Numbered from the stretch's first letter, positions 34,690-46,134 are shown. The stretch: 64,000 nucleotides of DNA from Epiperipatus broadwayi (GCA_028023455.1 JAQFVV010000230.1:1554001-1618000), one strand, 5' to 3'. A program made the numbers and translations. The notes: generated by a model from the letters alone, not told the origin.

Positions 34690-34785
34690 TTCTATATAAT
34701 GAGCTTGCAAATAGCTAGCTCATTATATAACATTTGTAATACAAGCTTATTAAATTAAGTCATGTGACATATAGATTTCTTTGTC
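34690..34785 (+). repeat. Family B 3'-flank fragment
   Basis: The hairpin AATGAGCTTGCAAATAGCTA...CATTATA is followed by TTGTAATACAAGCTTATTAA and TCATGTGACAT, the sequence that follows the ribozyme units in family B. The ribozyme portion is absent. Confidence 0.55.
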
Positions 34786-34794
34786 ATAGACTTA

Positions 34795-34990
34795 TAGAGA
34801 CCCTACATGTGAGATTTTTGGATAAATAAAAAAGTTTGGATAAACTGGATAGAAGAGACTGTGATGGATGAGATCAGAAATTTACTGTAATGATGTTGTA
34901 AAGAAATGTTATGATTGGAAAAACTGAATTAAATTTTAAAAAAAAAAATCTTTATGCTCGATCAGATCAATAATAGTTGAAAATAATGCT
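34795..34990 (+). mobile_element. LINE 3'-end fragment, heavily decayed
   Basis: GAGACCCTACATGTGAGATT and GATGGATGAGATCAGAAATT correspond to the RPHVRWMDEIR segment of the copy at 29.8 kb, with a frameshift between them. Confidence 0.55.
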
Positions 34991-35189
34991 AATGATAGAA
35001 GTTTGAGATATATATTAGATTTATTAAACAATTTATTGGAAATATATATAAATATTATACAGAAATATCACCATTTTTATATACTCATAAATTGCCAGAT
35101 GGGTTTAGTTGCAGACATTTATACAAATAGCAAAGACTTATAACCATGATTGGTCACTTCAATTCCAAGAAAAGAAAAGAAAGAAAAAA

Positions 35190-36300
35190 ACTCTACAAAT
35201 GAGTTTTGCAATGACCATCTTAACCAATCTGTGAATCACAAATACTTTCACATGTAGATAATGCTGGTCCATTTTTTCTGTTTGTTTGATATGTTGTGAT
35301 GCTGTCTTTTTAATTCTTCAGTAAAAAACTTTTCTTTCTGAAATATTTCAAGAACATATCTAATTGTAGCTTTCCTATGCATTCTATTCTAGCCACATAT
35401 GCCCAATAGAAACAATTGAAATTGCATAATCTTTATAATGTAGACAGGGTCTATCTATCACGAAAACCATGCTCACATTCACCACAGAACACTGTTTTAA
35501 AAAGTCTAGCAATGTTTATTTCTTTTACATGTCCAATCCAATAAAAGGAATGATTTTACAATAGTGGACTAACATTCAGCAAGTTGAAGGACATATTGAT
35601 TGGTTTATAATCCCTTTTTTGTATTTTTAAAATTTTACAACATGTCCTTAAATGAAACTTTTCTAATGCCTTTATGTTACATTGATATGATGTCCAAGTT
35701 TTACTCCCATACAATAAGTTAGGTAAATAACTATAGTTAATTTAATTGAAATAGGTATTTCACTGTGAAGGAATATCCTATTTTTAAGTTGTCGAACAGG
35801 TGCATCATATTGTAGTTTACATTATCCTCATAATGTAAGTTCATCTTTCTACTTATAAAACTACCAAGATATTTAAATTGGTTTACATTCTCAAATTTAT
35901 AACGTTCAAGCTAAAACTTGTTGAGAATTTCTGTTTTGTCATTGCCGATATTTGACTTTTTTGAACATTAATTATTAAATCGATGTCTTTATATGTGGCA
36001 AAAATAACTCAATCATCAGCATATTGTATATTTAATTGATGCAAATGAAACATTCCACTATCAAACTTCTATTGCATCTTGATCATTTTCATTGAACTAC
36101 CTACAAGCAGTTTCAAACATAGTTGTCATAAAAATTAAAGCATATTGAAACATGTTCACATCCTTGTTTAACACCAGTTTTCATTTCAAATGCTTCAGAT
36201 TTTTCACTTGTAGTAGTAACACCTCATTCCAGCATATGGGAACTGTATAGTATAAATAAATTTTGGTGGACAACCAAAGTTGTGTTATTAATGACATTAT
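35190..36300 (-). mobile_element. LINE remnant, RT to C-terminus
   Basis: The minus strand contains GVKQGC (complement of 36159-36176), an RT domain motif, and LYGSKTWTSYQCN (around 35690-35725), in the same order and spacing as the other copies. Frameshifts and stops are numerous, so it is inactive. Orientation matches the 31.4-34.4 kb remnants, suggesting tandem or repeated insertion of one family. The ORF 36224-36469 is a chance frame. Confidence 0.75.
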
Positions 36301-36480
36301 CTTGTGACAGTGGGATTATTATAATCGAATTAAATTTAGCTTCATTAAAGAAATAAGGACAATAGTCCTTATTCCCTTTATTATTAAATAATAATTTAGT
36401 GCAGGGTTGGATTAACAGATTCCACTGCTTAAGTATATGAATCATGTTCACTTCTGAGGCTTCCATCACTCTTACTTTTT

Positions 36481-38010
36481 ATGAACTCCCAAACAATAAA
36501 GCCATTAGATCAGGAATCTTTCTTCTGCCAAGGGCCATTTATAATATCATTTGTGCCAAACAAAATTATTCTCTTAAAAATTAACCTGTTATATTTTATC
36601 AAAAATTTAATTAATCTCATCATTAAGGGGTGGACAACCTTTTCAAGTAGCACACCAATTTCACCATTCCTTTTTTAAAATACTTTTGTGAATTAAAAAT
36701 AAAGTAACATCATTATTATTAATGACTGTTCCACATTTAATGACCCTTTTTCCAATTTGCCTTGTATCTATTATAATGATATATTTATATTCTCAATTTT
36801 TTTTTTTATGTTCTGGACAGATTAATTCTATAGCAATTTTTTAAGCAAACTCTCCTTCAAATAATGGTTTTAATTTATATATATATAATGTAACTTACTT
36901 TCATATAATTTTTTGTTTGTATTTTTTATAAAACATGTCAGCCACTTGATAAAGGTCCATTTCATATTTTTTATTTAATATTTCTTTCTTCACCAACATT
37001 TTGTTGTGAATGTTTTAAAAAATAATGCCTTTTAATATTGTGTGTGTGTGTGTTTTTTTTTATATTAAATGAAATACTTTCCAGACATGTCCTGGTCCAT
37101 TTCTTTTGCAATGCGTCTGTATCAATTTTTTTTAATCTTACATGGCGTAGCTATTCCAATAAAAAAAAAAAAGCAAAATACTTACTATAAAAACAAACAA
37201 AATATTCTCAGCATTGATAGTCAGATAGACCTCATAATGTAGATAATTTGTTGGAAATTTTACACCTCTGGTAAAATGAACTAGAACTATTATAAAGATA
37301 CAAGAGAGAAAAAAGATGTAGTTGAGAAAATAAATTTTACTTAAGCACTACGCACATGTTTAAATAAAAGATTTATACAGGGCTATTTTATATACGTTTT
37401 TGAAAATGTCCATAGGCGAGATTGAGAATATCAAGGACAAGAGTTTGTCCATGGGCTGGAGATTCCTCACTCTTGTATTAGATTATTTATTTATTTTAAA
37501 AAGTCTTAAATAACTATGTACAGTTGCTAATGTACATACACAGAGAGGGAGAGTAGAACTAAATTTTATTCGGATGTTAGATCTTTAGATGTGGGGGAGG
37601 GTCCATCATTGGACTTTTTAAGATCTCTTTTATAAAAAAACATCGATATTATGCCCCCCCCCCCCATTTTTAAGCATCTTTTTTCCAAATATTATTTTCA
37701 TGATTTGTTGGCTTCTAATACTTTAATCTTCTTTATATTTTATTGCTGGCCAGTAATGTTTTATTTTATTTCCCATAAAAAAAAAAAAAAAGCAGCTTGA
37801 ATTTTTAGAGAAATATTTGTTTTAGGTCTTACGATCTGTCATAATTATTTATTTTTTATTGGATCGCTGGAGTGAGGGTGGTTGTAATGCTTGAGTAATC
37901 AGACTATAAATAATTCCGAACCGAAAGGAAAAAACCCAAATCCTGTTAAAGTTAGCCAAATGTTTGTTTATTAAAATTTTATAATATAAACTGTAAGTTA
38001 TATAGATCAA
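36481..38010. other. AT-rich DNA, mostly unassigned
   Basis: A SINE-E 3' fragment (TTATGAACTCCCAAACAATAAA) lies at 36478-36510. Homopolymers include a poly-C run near 37656. No gene-like ORF with splice context was seen. Confidence 0.4.
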
Positions 38011-38147
38011 AATTAATTAATTTTGTGTGCCTCGTCGTTGCCTTCATTTTTAATTTATTTAATTGATTTATTCTATGCGTATACAGTAGTATTCATTTAT
38101 AAAAGATATATGGATTCACCCATTTCATTCTGTACATATGTTATTTT

Positions 38148-38217
38148 ACACGGTGGCAAGATCATAAGGACAATGGATATGTTCATCTTGCAAGGTGAAA
38201 TACTATAGAGTCCACTA
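38148..38217 (+). mobile_element. LINE fragment abutting A7
   Basis: GGTGGCAAGATCATAAGGAC and GAGTCCACTATAG match the LINE copy at 41270-41335 (GTGGCAAGATCATAAAACTA, GAGTCCACCATTG). A family A insertion breaks it at about 38215. A further LINE-like block (AAGGTGCAATGTTGATTA) resumes at 38430-38770. Confidence 0.65.
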
Positions 38218-38400
38218 TAGTAGCAAATTCTCCATACAGTAGTGCCATCCAGTGCAAGCCATAGTAATCAATGGATGCTAGAAGGTTTGTGCATAAAATC
38301 CCTATCTAATGTCTGTTATGGCTTGCCCTGGATGGTATTACTGTCTGGATATTTGCTACTATTTTAACAGCTTGTGTAAGAAATGGTGATCATTCGCGTT
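38218..38400 (+). mobile_element. Family A retroposon, copy A7, short
   Basis: The element shows the palindrome ends GCAAATTCTCCATACAGTAG and ACTGTCTGGATATTTGC, followed by the sense-strand flank AACAGCTTGTGTAAGAAATG and GGTGATCATTCGCGTTGG. The ribozyme centre is deleted. It lies within a LINE; no clear TSD was found because the left boundary is ambiguous. Confidence 0.6.
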
Positions 38401-38850
38401 GGATTGGATAAATGGAATGGATGAACAACCCTAAACTTTCTAAAAATAATGTTTTATAGTGAACTGAAGCAAGATTTTTAAAAAGAAAAGTAATTCCCAT
38501 TTATATTATTAAAAATTATCTTAAGGACATTCTAAAAAGGTGCAATGTTGATTATTTTTATCAGTAAAATATGGTGAAGATCAGAATGCAATGGAGAATT
38601 CCTATTGTGCAAGTAGTTCAGGTATTTCAGAAAGACAACTTTTCAACAGAAATTAAAAGACTGCACTATAGCATCACAATCCTATTAAATCCAGCACCAA
38701 CATTTATATAATGACAATGATATTTTGTACAGGTGGAAGGAGTATTTTGATTATTTTTTGAATAATGATAGAATTGAGATGACAACTTTTAATGATATAT
38801 TCATTGCATCTACTCATTTAGATTTGGACAAATATATCTAAGGTCCTAGC

Positions 38851-38890
38851 TCCTCACTGATGAGAGCCATAGCTTGAAATCGGTCTGGGA
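38851..38890 (+). ncRNA. Hammerhead ribozyme, solo family B copy (B2)
   Basis: TCCTCA, CTGATGA, GAGC-CATA-GCTT, GAAAT, CG, GTC, TGGGA: the catalytic bases are retained, stem II ends in a G-U at 10.1/11.1, stem III is A-T/U-G wobble with a CG loop, and stem I is four pairs. The flanking match to family B covers only about 38845-38910, so this is a solo unit. Confidence 0.7.
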
Positions 38891-39348
38891 ATGGGGTCAT
38901 AGATATCTAGTTTAGTGAAGTCCTCTTTGTAATTTTAAAAATGGAAAGGTTACAGTTCCTGATGAATTACAATAGAATGACAGCCTGTTAAGCTAATTGC
39001 GCAGACGCTGTGAGAATGTTATTAATAAATGAATACCTTCGAACAACCACATGATATAGTATTTGTATAAGAGTAAAAAGGAATCCTCTTACTCTTACGA
39101 CTCAAATGTTTATATATGAGCAAATCTAAAGTAGTTGTAATGAAGTTTTAAACTATGATGGTGATAAACTCACTTTCAAAACATTGGAATTTTTTAGGAA
39201 TAAATGATATTACTACAAATGGAAAATTTGAAACATGTGAGATGAAAGCTTGTGTTAAACAAAAATATGTACCTGCTCCATTATTGTTAACAATTTTTAT
39301 AATTATAAATATGCGATAACCATATTGAGAAAAGCTTTCTTACAGTTT

Positions 39349-40023
39349 TATTTTTATATTGGTCTATTTCCATCATCTAATATGTGTGTTGAATGTCTTT
39401 AGAAAAATTGAATTTTATTTAAATATTCCAAATACATTCAACTGTTAGTAATATCACAGCAAACAGGTTAATATATGCACCAACTGTTAGTAATATCACA
39501 AAAAAAAAAACAGGTTACTATATACACTAACTGTTAGTAATATAAACAAGTTAGTATTTGCACAATGTTTCAAGAGGTATTATTTTCCCCTCTTTGTCAG
39601 GTGTTGCTGGCCCGAACAGTGACAGTACTAGCATGGGATTTGAACTTGGGTCCTTAGATTCTTGATTGTTGAATTTTAAGGTAATTCTTGACAGGGTGTC
39701 TCAGTTGGTTAGAGCGTTACCATAAAATTCAATAATCAAGAATCTAAGGACCCAGGTTCGAATCCCATGCTAGTACTGTCACTGGTCAGGCCAGCAACAC
39801 CTGAAGAGGGGAGAATAATACCTCTTGAAATGTGCATATACTAACCTGTTTATATTGCTAACAGTTAGTGCATATACTAACCTGTTTGCTGTGATATTAC
39901 TAATAGTTGGTGCATATACTAATCTATTTGCTAAATGTATTTGGAATATTTAAATAAAATTGAATTTTTCTAAAGACATTCAACACACATATTAGATGAT
40001 GGAAATAGTCCAATATAAAAATA
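39349..40023. mobile_element. Fold-back element F with about 300-bp arms and a tRNA-like loop
   Basis: The outer ends TATTTTTATATTGGTCTATT and AATAGTCCAATATAAAAATA are complementary. The arms continue inward, sharing a roughly 42-bp subrepeat (CAACTGTTAGTAATATCACA...) present about three times on each side and the block CCTCTTTGTCAGGTGTTGCT. Between the arms (about 39682-39717) is a 36-base loop holding a tRNA-like A box. A transcript would fold into an almost perfect long hairpin. Confidence 0.8.
39690..39784 (+). ncRNA. tRNA-like Pol III promoter sequence in fold-back F
   Basis: GACAGGGTGTCTCAGTTGGT followed by TAGAGCG is a canonical D-arm/A-box sequence, and CAGGTTCGAATCCC at about 39753-39766 is a perfect B box. 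GACAG and CTGTC at the two ends can pair as a five-base acceptor stem. The T stem is not complementary and the anticodon region is unlike a tRNA, so this is a tRNA-derived SINE head and not a functional tRNA gene. The left arm contains only the B-box half in reverse. Confidence 0.7.
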
Positions 40024-40344
40024 CAACTAGAACACCATCATCACAAACCTTCAGGAAAACACTTTCTTGCAGTTTGTTTTATTTTATGTGCTTACGCAAC
40101 TTTTAACTCCTATGAGTCATAGTCATAGCATAAATTGTAAATTAGGAGTGGGGGTATATATGCTGTTATTGCTTGCTTACATAAAATTTAAATATGAGCT
40201 TTAATTAGGAGGAACAGGTCATCTTTTTGAGAATGCCCACATGATTCTTTTCTATTGATGGAATTGTTGTCACTTGATATGTGCCATGCCTCTAATTTTT
40301 CACATAAAGTCATTCTGTTCAGTGCACACTATGTCAACAGAAGA

Positions 40345-41780
40345 TGATGGGAAAGGATGACCAATTGTAGAAAAATATTCAAAAAATATTGAGTGTGTAT
40401 AATTATTTATAGATGGTTTAATCAAACAGGGATCAAGATACTATGCAGGTTTTATGGTGGAATTTTTAATTTGAATCAATTAAAAACAAGAACAAGAACT
40501 TCATCTTCTTGGATACTGGACTTATGGTAAAATCATGATTATGCTATTTTTGCCATTTCAAGAGATAATTTACAGAATGTGCTTAATGTTTTGAATGGAA
40601 CTTATAAAGATCTTCATTTATTAATTAATATTCAAAAAACCTCAAGGTCTTTATTAGTCAATGAAAGAATAAAAAAATTCTGTTTAGTTTAGATAGTTAT
40701 CAACTAGAGAATGTAAAGCTGTTTAAATACCGTAGTAGTTTATAAATAGAAATGTGGACATGGATGTTGAGATACAATATAGTCTCTAATATTGCTTCTG
40801 TTAATATGATATTAATATCTATGTTCTTTACTGCTTTTTACAATGCTTTTTTTTCCAACCCACTATAATTGTTTCGATTGCCCCAGTAATCTTCTTCAGA
40901 ACTTTTACTTATATCTTCAAATCTTAATGGAGATATAAGTAAAAGTTCTGAAGAAGATTGCTGGGATAATTAAAACTATCATAATGGGTGGTAAAAAAAA
41001 GCATTGTAAAAATAGTAAAGAACATAGATGATATTATTATATGAATTTGGCAATGCAATAGGAAAGATAAATGATTGCTGCTGTTTTAACAAGTTAAAAG
41101 ATTAGCTATTTTATCACAGAGAAATAACTATTGCAAGTAAGCTGTACATAGAGCTGTTGTTTTAACTAATTTATTATGCAAAAGTGAGACTTGAACATCA
41201 TGCCAGTGCGATGTAAAGGCATTGAAGAAGTTTTATATAAATATGGTCTGTATAAATGTTTAGAAATACAGTGGCAAGATCATAAAACTAATGAATATGT
41301 TATTGATCTTGTTTGATGTGAGACTTTAGAGTCCACCATTGTAAAATCATACCTTCATTGAGTTGGTAATTTAAAATGAATGCACTATGCAAGACTTCCT
41401 AAAATATGTTTTATGGTTTTCATTGGAGAGGTAAACCCCATCTACATTACAAGGATTATCCCAAAGACATAAGATATGGTAGAGAAATGAATACATTGGA
41501 AAGTGAAGATATGGTAGACAATTGAATACATTGGAGTGTTATAAGTAGACATAGTGTTGAAGATTTTCTGCCAAAGAATAAAAGACCTCATTGTGAAATA
41601 TCAAATAAAGAAAAATGAACCATGTTTGTTTGATCAACACAAAATTCATATCTTGAGGATTTTTTTCTTCCCCTGCCCCTTTATTTTTTTTTCTTGAAAT
41701 TAGAAATGGACATATTCATTTACAAATGGCTGTTCATTATCATTAATATAGACTCAGTGTATACTATATGTGAACGTATT
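40345..41780 (+). mobile_element. LINE remnant with decayed reverse transcriptase
   Basis: The plus strand encodes GGIFNLNQLKTRTRTSSSW, then a decayed YADD motif (NHDYAIFAISRDNLQNVLNV) and LLINIQKTSRSLLVNERIK, the standard order after the RT active site in non-LTR retrotransposons. A palindromic Q-type element (40797-41058) interrupts it, after which the C-terminal part resumes (FYHREITIASKLYIE, HWRGKPHLHYKDYPKD). Many stops occur. It belongs to the same family as the minus-strand remnants at 16.8 and 31.4-36.3 kb. Confidence 0.8.
40797..41058. repeat. Palindromic Q-type element inside LINE
   Basis: Arms of about 125 bp are inverted around about 40921-40927: TCTTCTTCAGAACTTTTACT faces AGTAAAAGTTCTGAAGAAGA, and TCTATGTTCTTTACTGCTTT faces its complement. 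The inner GAAGAAGATTGCTGGGATAA motif resembles the TIR of element Q (GATGATGACTGGAGGACAGC). Confidence 0.75.
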
Positions 41781-41978
41781 TGCGATCATATGGGTTTGTA
41801 TAATCATTACAAAACTCACCTCTAATGTATGATCATTATTATTGTTGTTATTGTTATATAGTGTCTTTTTAATATTTTTACTTGGATTTTTTGGAATGAC
41901 CATGCTTATTTGCAAGTAGTTGCTGATGATGATTATGAAGCAATATTGTCTATGGAAAGAGGAGGACAGGTTGTAAAG

Positions 41979-42213
41979 TCTTTATGTTGCTGTAGGCTAA
42001 TTAAAACTATTTTGCTTTTACCTCCTATAATAATTTCAGATCTTGTAACTATTGAAAATGTTATATATTTTTGTGCATCAAGGATTGATGTAATCTTTAT
42101 GTTGCTGTAGGCTAATTAAAACTATTTTGCTTTTACCTCCTATAATAATTTCAGATCTTGTAACTATTGAAAATGTTATATATTTTTGTGCATCAAGGAT
42201 TGATGTAATCTTT
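41979..42213. repeat. Perfect tandem duplication, 2 x 115 bp
   Basis: Two copies, identical as far as I can see, contain GTTGCTGTAGGCTAATTAAA starting at 41986 and 42101. The identity implies a very recent duplication or an assembly artefact. Confidence 0.9.
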
Positions 42214-42482
42214 TTCATTTTTTGGTTAATCCTTTGCTCATTTTATATAAAATCTATATAGAGCTTCATTCCCCCCCCCCCAACCTTTTATAAGAAAGGT
42301 CTCTATTTTTTTGTACATTTTCTTATTTATCTTACTTGCTTTATTTTAACTTTTTTTTTCTCCAATGGTCACAGTATATCACAGTTGTGTTGGCAGAGAA
42401 ACATATTTCAAATGGTAAGGAAAAAAGCAGTTGCAAACTACTATCTTATGATGAAAATTTTATGATCAGATAGGATGTTATG

Positions 42483-42575
42483 TTTTTTTTTATATGTTAA
42501 AGCATTGACTGGGAAGTGAACCGGGCCAGCTGCTTGGAAGGCAGTTACGCTAACGCTGGGCTATCAACGCTTGCC
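42483..42575 (-). mobile_element. SINE-D copy
   Basis: The perfect 12-bp TSD TAGGATGTTATG lies at 42471-42482 and 42576-42587. The minus strand carries the tRNA-like head and the CCGGTTCACTTCCC B-box region, followed by an ACATATAAAAAAAA tail. The head is slightly degraded (CAGCGTTAGCG). Confidence 0.85.
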
Positions 42576-42904
42576 TAGGATGTTATGGTGTGCAATAGTA
42601 GATTCCAGGGAATTGATAAAGCTAAAAGTACCTGAATTACTTTTCTTCCAACTTAAATAAAAAAATCTCAGTATGATAAATTTAATGAAATGATTGTGGT
42701 CAACCTGCCTCTAATAAAAATTAAAGTACTTTTAATTGTATTTGGGAAAGTTACACATTTTTAAATATTATAATCATATTACCATTTAATTACTACACAT
42801 ATGAGCATTTACAAATTTCTTCCCAAAATATTTCCCTTATTTAAGTATATATATAAAGTTAGCGTTAAAACCAAAGTCCTTCTAATATACCCCCAACAAT
42901 ATCA

Positions 42905-43075
42905 CAATATTTTTTTACAAGCAGATCTTTTTCGCCTACTCCAAAACAGTTTTCATCATTTTGAGTAATCCTAGTCCTCAGTGATAAAGACAAAAGCCAA
43001 AAATTAATCTAGGAGGTTTGTTGTCTATTGAGCCCTCAAGATTACTATAGATGGCTCTTAAGTAGGATGAAAAGA
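42905..43075. repeat. Family L element with decayed hammerhead-like core
   Basis: The element contains GTCCTCAGTGATAAAGACAA, AAGCCAAAAATTAATCTAGG and a right end TATAGATGGCTCTTAAG. The central part aligns with hammerhead-bearing families (CCTCA, TGATAA, AAAC/T, TC), but catalytic bases are lost. Confidence 0.45.
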
Positions 43076-43079
43076 AGCA

Positions 43080-43845
43080 GTCTAGTAATGGAGTTAATAT
43101 TCTTTTGTAAAATATACTTACAGTCTCATTTATGACTGGATGCATTTTTATATGTAAACAAATCTAGAGGATTATGGAGGCTGTTTGTTTTTAAAAGGAT
43201 TTTATAACATGCAGTTAGTTACAAGTATAAAATTTCAATATATTTTGAGATGTCTAATTGTGTGTTTATTAATCTATATATGTAGGCATAATTAATTGTA
43301 ATTAAAGTGTGTCTAAATATGCATATATTCTGAATAATTTAGCTCAATGATTAGGATTCCAGATTCAGCCTATAACTTTAATGTCTAAATGCCACTTAAC
43401 ATCCAAAGCATCTAAATATAATATACCCAAACATTATCTATACACATATTGTATATATTTCTATAGATTATATCACTAAATTAAATCTACAAATCATAGA
43501 TACCAAAATGCAATATTTTGTAAATACATTTTAAAAATGTAACCTTAATCTCAAGATAAATTTTGATTGAACCTATCATTCCAGATAGGTTAGACATTAA
43601 TGACACTTCAAATATTCTCATGAATTTGCTAAACAAATTTACATTTTAGCAACTTATATGATCATTATTTCAAACAACATATACAGTTTGGATAACATTA
43701 GATCCCAGGAAACATTATTATGTAACAAACAGAATGGAAAAGTCTCTCATCGATGCCTAAATCATTATTCATTAGTCAATTTATTTTATATGATCTAATA
43801 ATTATTATCACTTAAATTATTTCCATGTGTGATTATATCTATATT
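43080..43845. other. AT-rich DNA, nothing recognised
   Basis: No gene or recognised repeat was seen between family L and repeat P. Confidence 0.35.
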
Positions 43846-43849
43846 GTAC

Positions 43850-44075
43850 CAGTCGGTTTTGTCTGTTCATATAACAAGATCTAGCATCTAGGCAAAAGTA
43901 CCTCGAGTCCAATCATGCGCAAGATACATAAGTCAGGAACACTCATGAACTCTGCCCTATTTGCCTATTTTCCGGATCTACCAACTTATGAGCAACAATT
44001 CCAATGATACTGATCTAATTTATTTCTACCCTCCGTCACAAAGTCGTGATACAAAAAGACTCTTATTTGAACTTT
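43850..44075 (-). repeat. Repeat P
   Basis: It is the reverse complement of 21058-21290, sharing GTACCAGTCGGTTTTGTCTG, TCCAATCATGCGCAAGATAC and a CAAAGTCGTGATACAAAAAG end. No family B dimer adjoins it here, showing that P and B are separable. Confidence 0.6.
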
Positions 44076-44700
44076 ATTCATGCATAGAATATTTTTGTTA
44101 GCGATTTTCGTTCATCTAGTAAATGAAACCTTTTATATGACATCAAAATTATTTCTATTCAATAAATGAAACAATGACTTAGATATTTAGTAATATGTAT
44201 AAGATTTATTAAGTTAACTTGAGATATATATATATAATTGATTGCAAACATTATTTGTGTTAAAATGTAAATAAAATGGGTATTTATCTCCCTTAGATGA
44301 CATTAACCTCTCTTACAATGCTATAAAATGAACGTATTTAATCAGCAATCACAAATAATTTATGGCTTTGTTCTAATGCGGCTATTTATATGTCAATAAT
44401 TTATAGATTGTATGGGATACCTAAGATTTTTAATAATAGCGCTAGACTACAGTTACTTAAAGTTCTTTGAATCCACTATTAATAAAACAGCAGCACTTGA
44501 CCCAATACATAAGTTTATTGAGTTTGATGGCAAACAGTAATTATGTTTAAGTAATAAAATAGCATTCGCGCTTGCGAAATAAGAATGTATGTGGGAAGCT
44601 AATTTAGGAAATAATAATTATGGCAGCAATATCGTATCTGAAAGTGTGAATGAAATATAAAAAATGGCAATCCATTTAGCATAATCATAGCAGTACGGTT

Positions 44701-44995
44701 TAGGAGCATTGAGAGGCTTTAATGAGAATGAAATATGGGAGAGCAGTACATGTATGATGGCAATGGAGAGATCTATTCTGAGATCCAAGAAGGTGCTTCA
44801 ATTCACAGTTAAAGAAGGTGACTCTCTGCAAACGTTGGCAGGATTGGGTCATAAACAATGAAGAATGCGCTTTATTGAATTGCCATAGGCTGGACTTTTG
44901 CCAGAGCAAACCCTATGCAATAATATCTAGCACTGAAGAAGTCCAAAGGAGTTTGCCAAACCTTGTCCTTGGTATTGAAAGTAGAAATGAATGAA
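44701..44995 (+). pseudogene. Coding-like fragment with a LysM-like string, frameshifted
   Basis: This stretch is clearly GC-richer than its surroundings. One frame reads GFNENEIWESSTCMMAMERS, then VLQFTVKEGDSLQTLAG before TGA at about 44866. FTVKEGDSLQTLA resembles the start of a LysM domain (pattern V-GD-L--IA). An overlapping frame stays open to about 44990 (RWQDWVINNEECALLNCHRL and onward). Neither continues into the expected second half of LysM. The 69-codon minus ORF overlaps. It may be a processed pseudogene or degraded exon of a LysM-domain protein, or chance. Confidence 0.2.
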
Positions 44996-45636
44996 GCACA
45001 AATATATATTGAAACAGTAAGATTCGTATTCGAATCTTAAGTTTCACCTTTTTCTGTCGTCTCTCACTGACCGATCTATCCCACCCAAATTTAAACTTTT
45101 TGGTATCGAATTGTGTGTGTAACAATATTAAAATGTATAAATATATGTAGAATTCAACATAAACACGCACACATTTCGATCTCAAATTAAAGGCAATAAA
45201 TACGGATAAAATAATATAATTTAGATTTCTTGTAGTTAAATAAATTTTGTGTAATGTTGATCATTTATTTTGAATTTATAAAGTTCGTATTTATTGTTTA
45301 GTTTAAATTTCGTTAAATAATAATTCTAACAAAATCTGATGCAATAATTAATTAAAGTTAAAATAATTTTATTCCCTTTTGTCTTTGAAAATTTAAAAGC
45401 ATCGGTCAGTGATAGATAATAAATTAATTATAGAAAAAAATTCCAAAAGAATGTAATTAACGAATGTAAAAAAAAACAACAAAACAAAAAATAGCACAAC
45501 AGATTTCTTTCTAATTAAAACCAGCAAAAGCATTGATTATCCTGAGGGCAAGATAAATAAAACCTAAAAATATCTCAACAGAAAAATTAAAAGATCAAGA
45601 TAAAAAAAGGAGGCCATCTTAGACTTGCTGGACACT

Positions 45637-45803
45637 TCACTTGAATTTTAGCTTTGCTCTCGAGTGGAGTCTAAAATATCTTAAAATAAATTGATATTGC
45701 CAAGGTATGACCGAGTAAGCACCGAGATTATTCTCCATCGGAAGATGGCCCACTGTATGCCGAACTCCACATTGCCCATCGTAAAAACACCATAATGATC
45801 TGC
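45637..45803 (-). CDS. Candidate minus-strand exon, product not recognised
   Basis: On the minus strand a long pyrimidine-rich tract (TTTTCTTTCTTGTCTCTGGC...) leads to AG acceptors, TTTTAACAG at about 45833-45841 and CTATTTCAG at about 45808-45816. They are followed by GC-richer sequence open in two frames: VADHYGVFTMGNVEFGIQWA... and SRSLWCFYDGQCGVRHTVGH.... The second ends at a stop at 45637, so it could be a terminal exon. I recognise neither translation. No poly-A signal context was verified. The opposing strand shows no alternative gene. Confidence 0.25.
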
Positions 45804-46134
45804 TACCTGAAATAGACAAGAAAGCCGCTGCTGTTAAAATCAATAAAATGCCAGAGACAAGAAAGAAAACTGCTAATCACGAACAATCTACTATTAAACA
45901 AATGGAAGAAAAATCTTATAAAACAGGTACCTGTGTGTGTATTCCAAATTATAGAGTACTCTAGTAATAATAAGCTATAGCTCATCTCCTACTATTTGTA
46001 TAACTTCTAAAATGTTAAAATTGTAATTTTGTGTTGTAATTTTGTGAAACTAAAATTTGAGAATTAATGTAATCTGTAAATTTCTCGCATAATCTAGCTT
46101 ACCTCCCTCTATCCTTAGGTGTGTATTTCTCAAA

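Larger units (their letters stand above)
39302..40345 (-). mobile_element. Family G element disrupted by fold-back F
   Basis: Positions 39302-39348 (AATATGCGATAACCATATTGAG) and 40050-40345 (TTGTTTTATTTTATGTGCTT, then TTTGAGAATGCCCACATGAT) match the complete family G element at 55686-56140. The two parts are separated by the fold-back at 39349-40023, which therefore inserted into an existing G copy. Confidence 0.65.

Noticed and set aside
39690-39784. Functional tRNA gene
   Set aside because: A and B boxes are good, but the T stem does not pair, the anticodon arm is wrong, and it sits in a fold-back; better explained as a SINE head.
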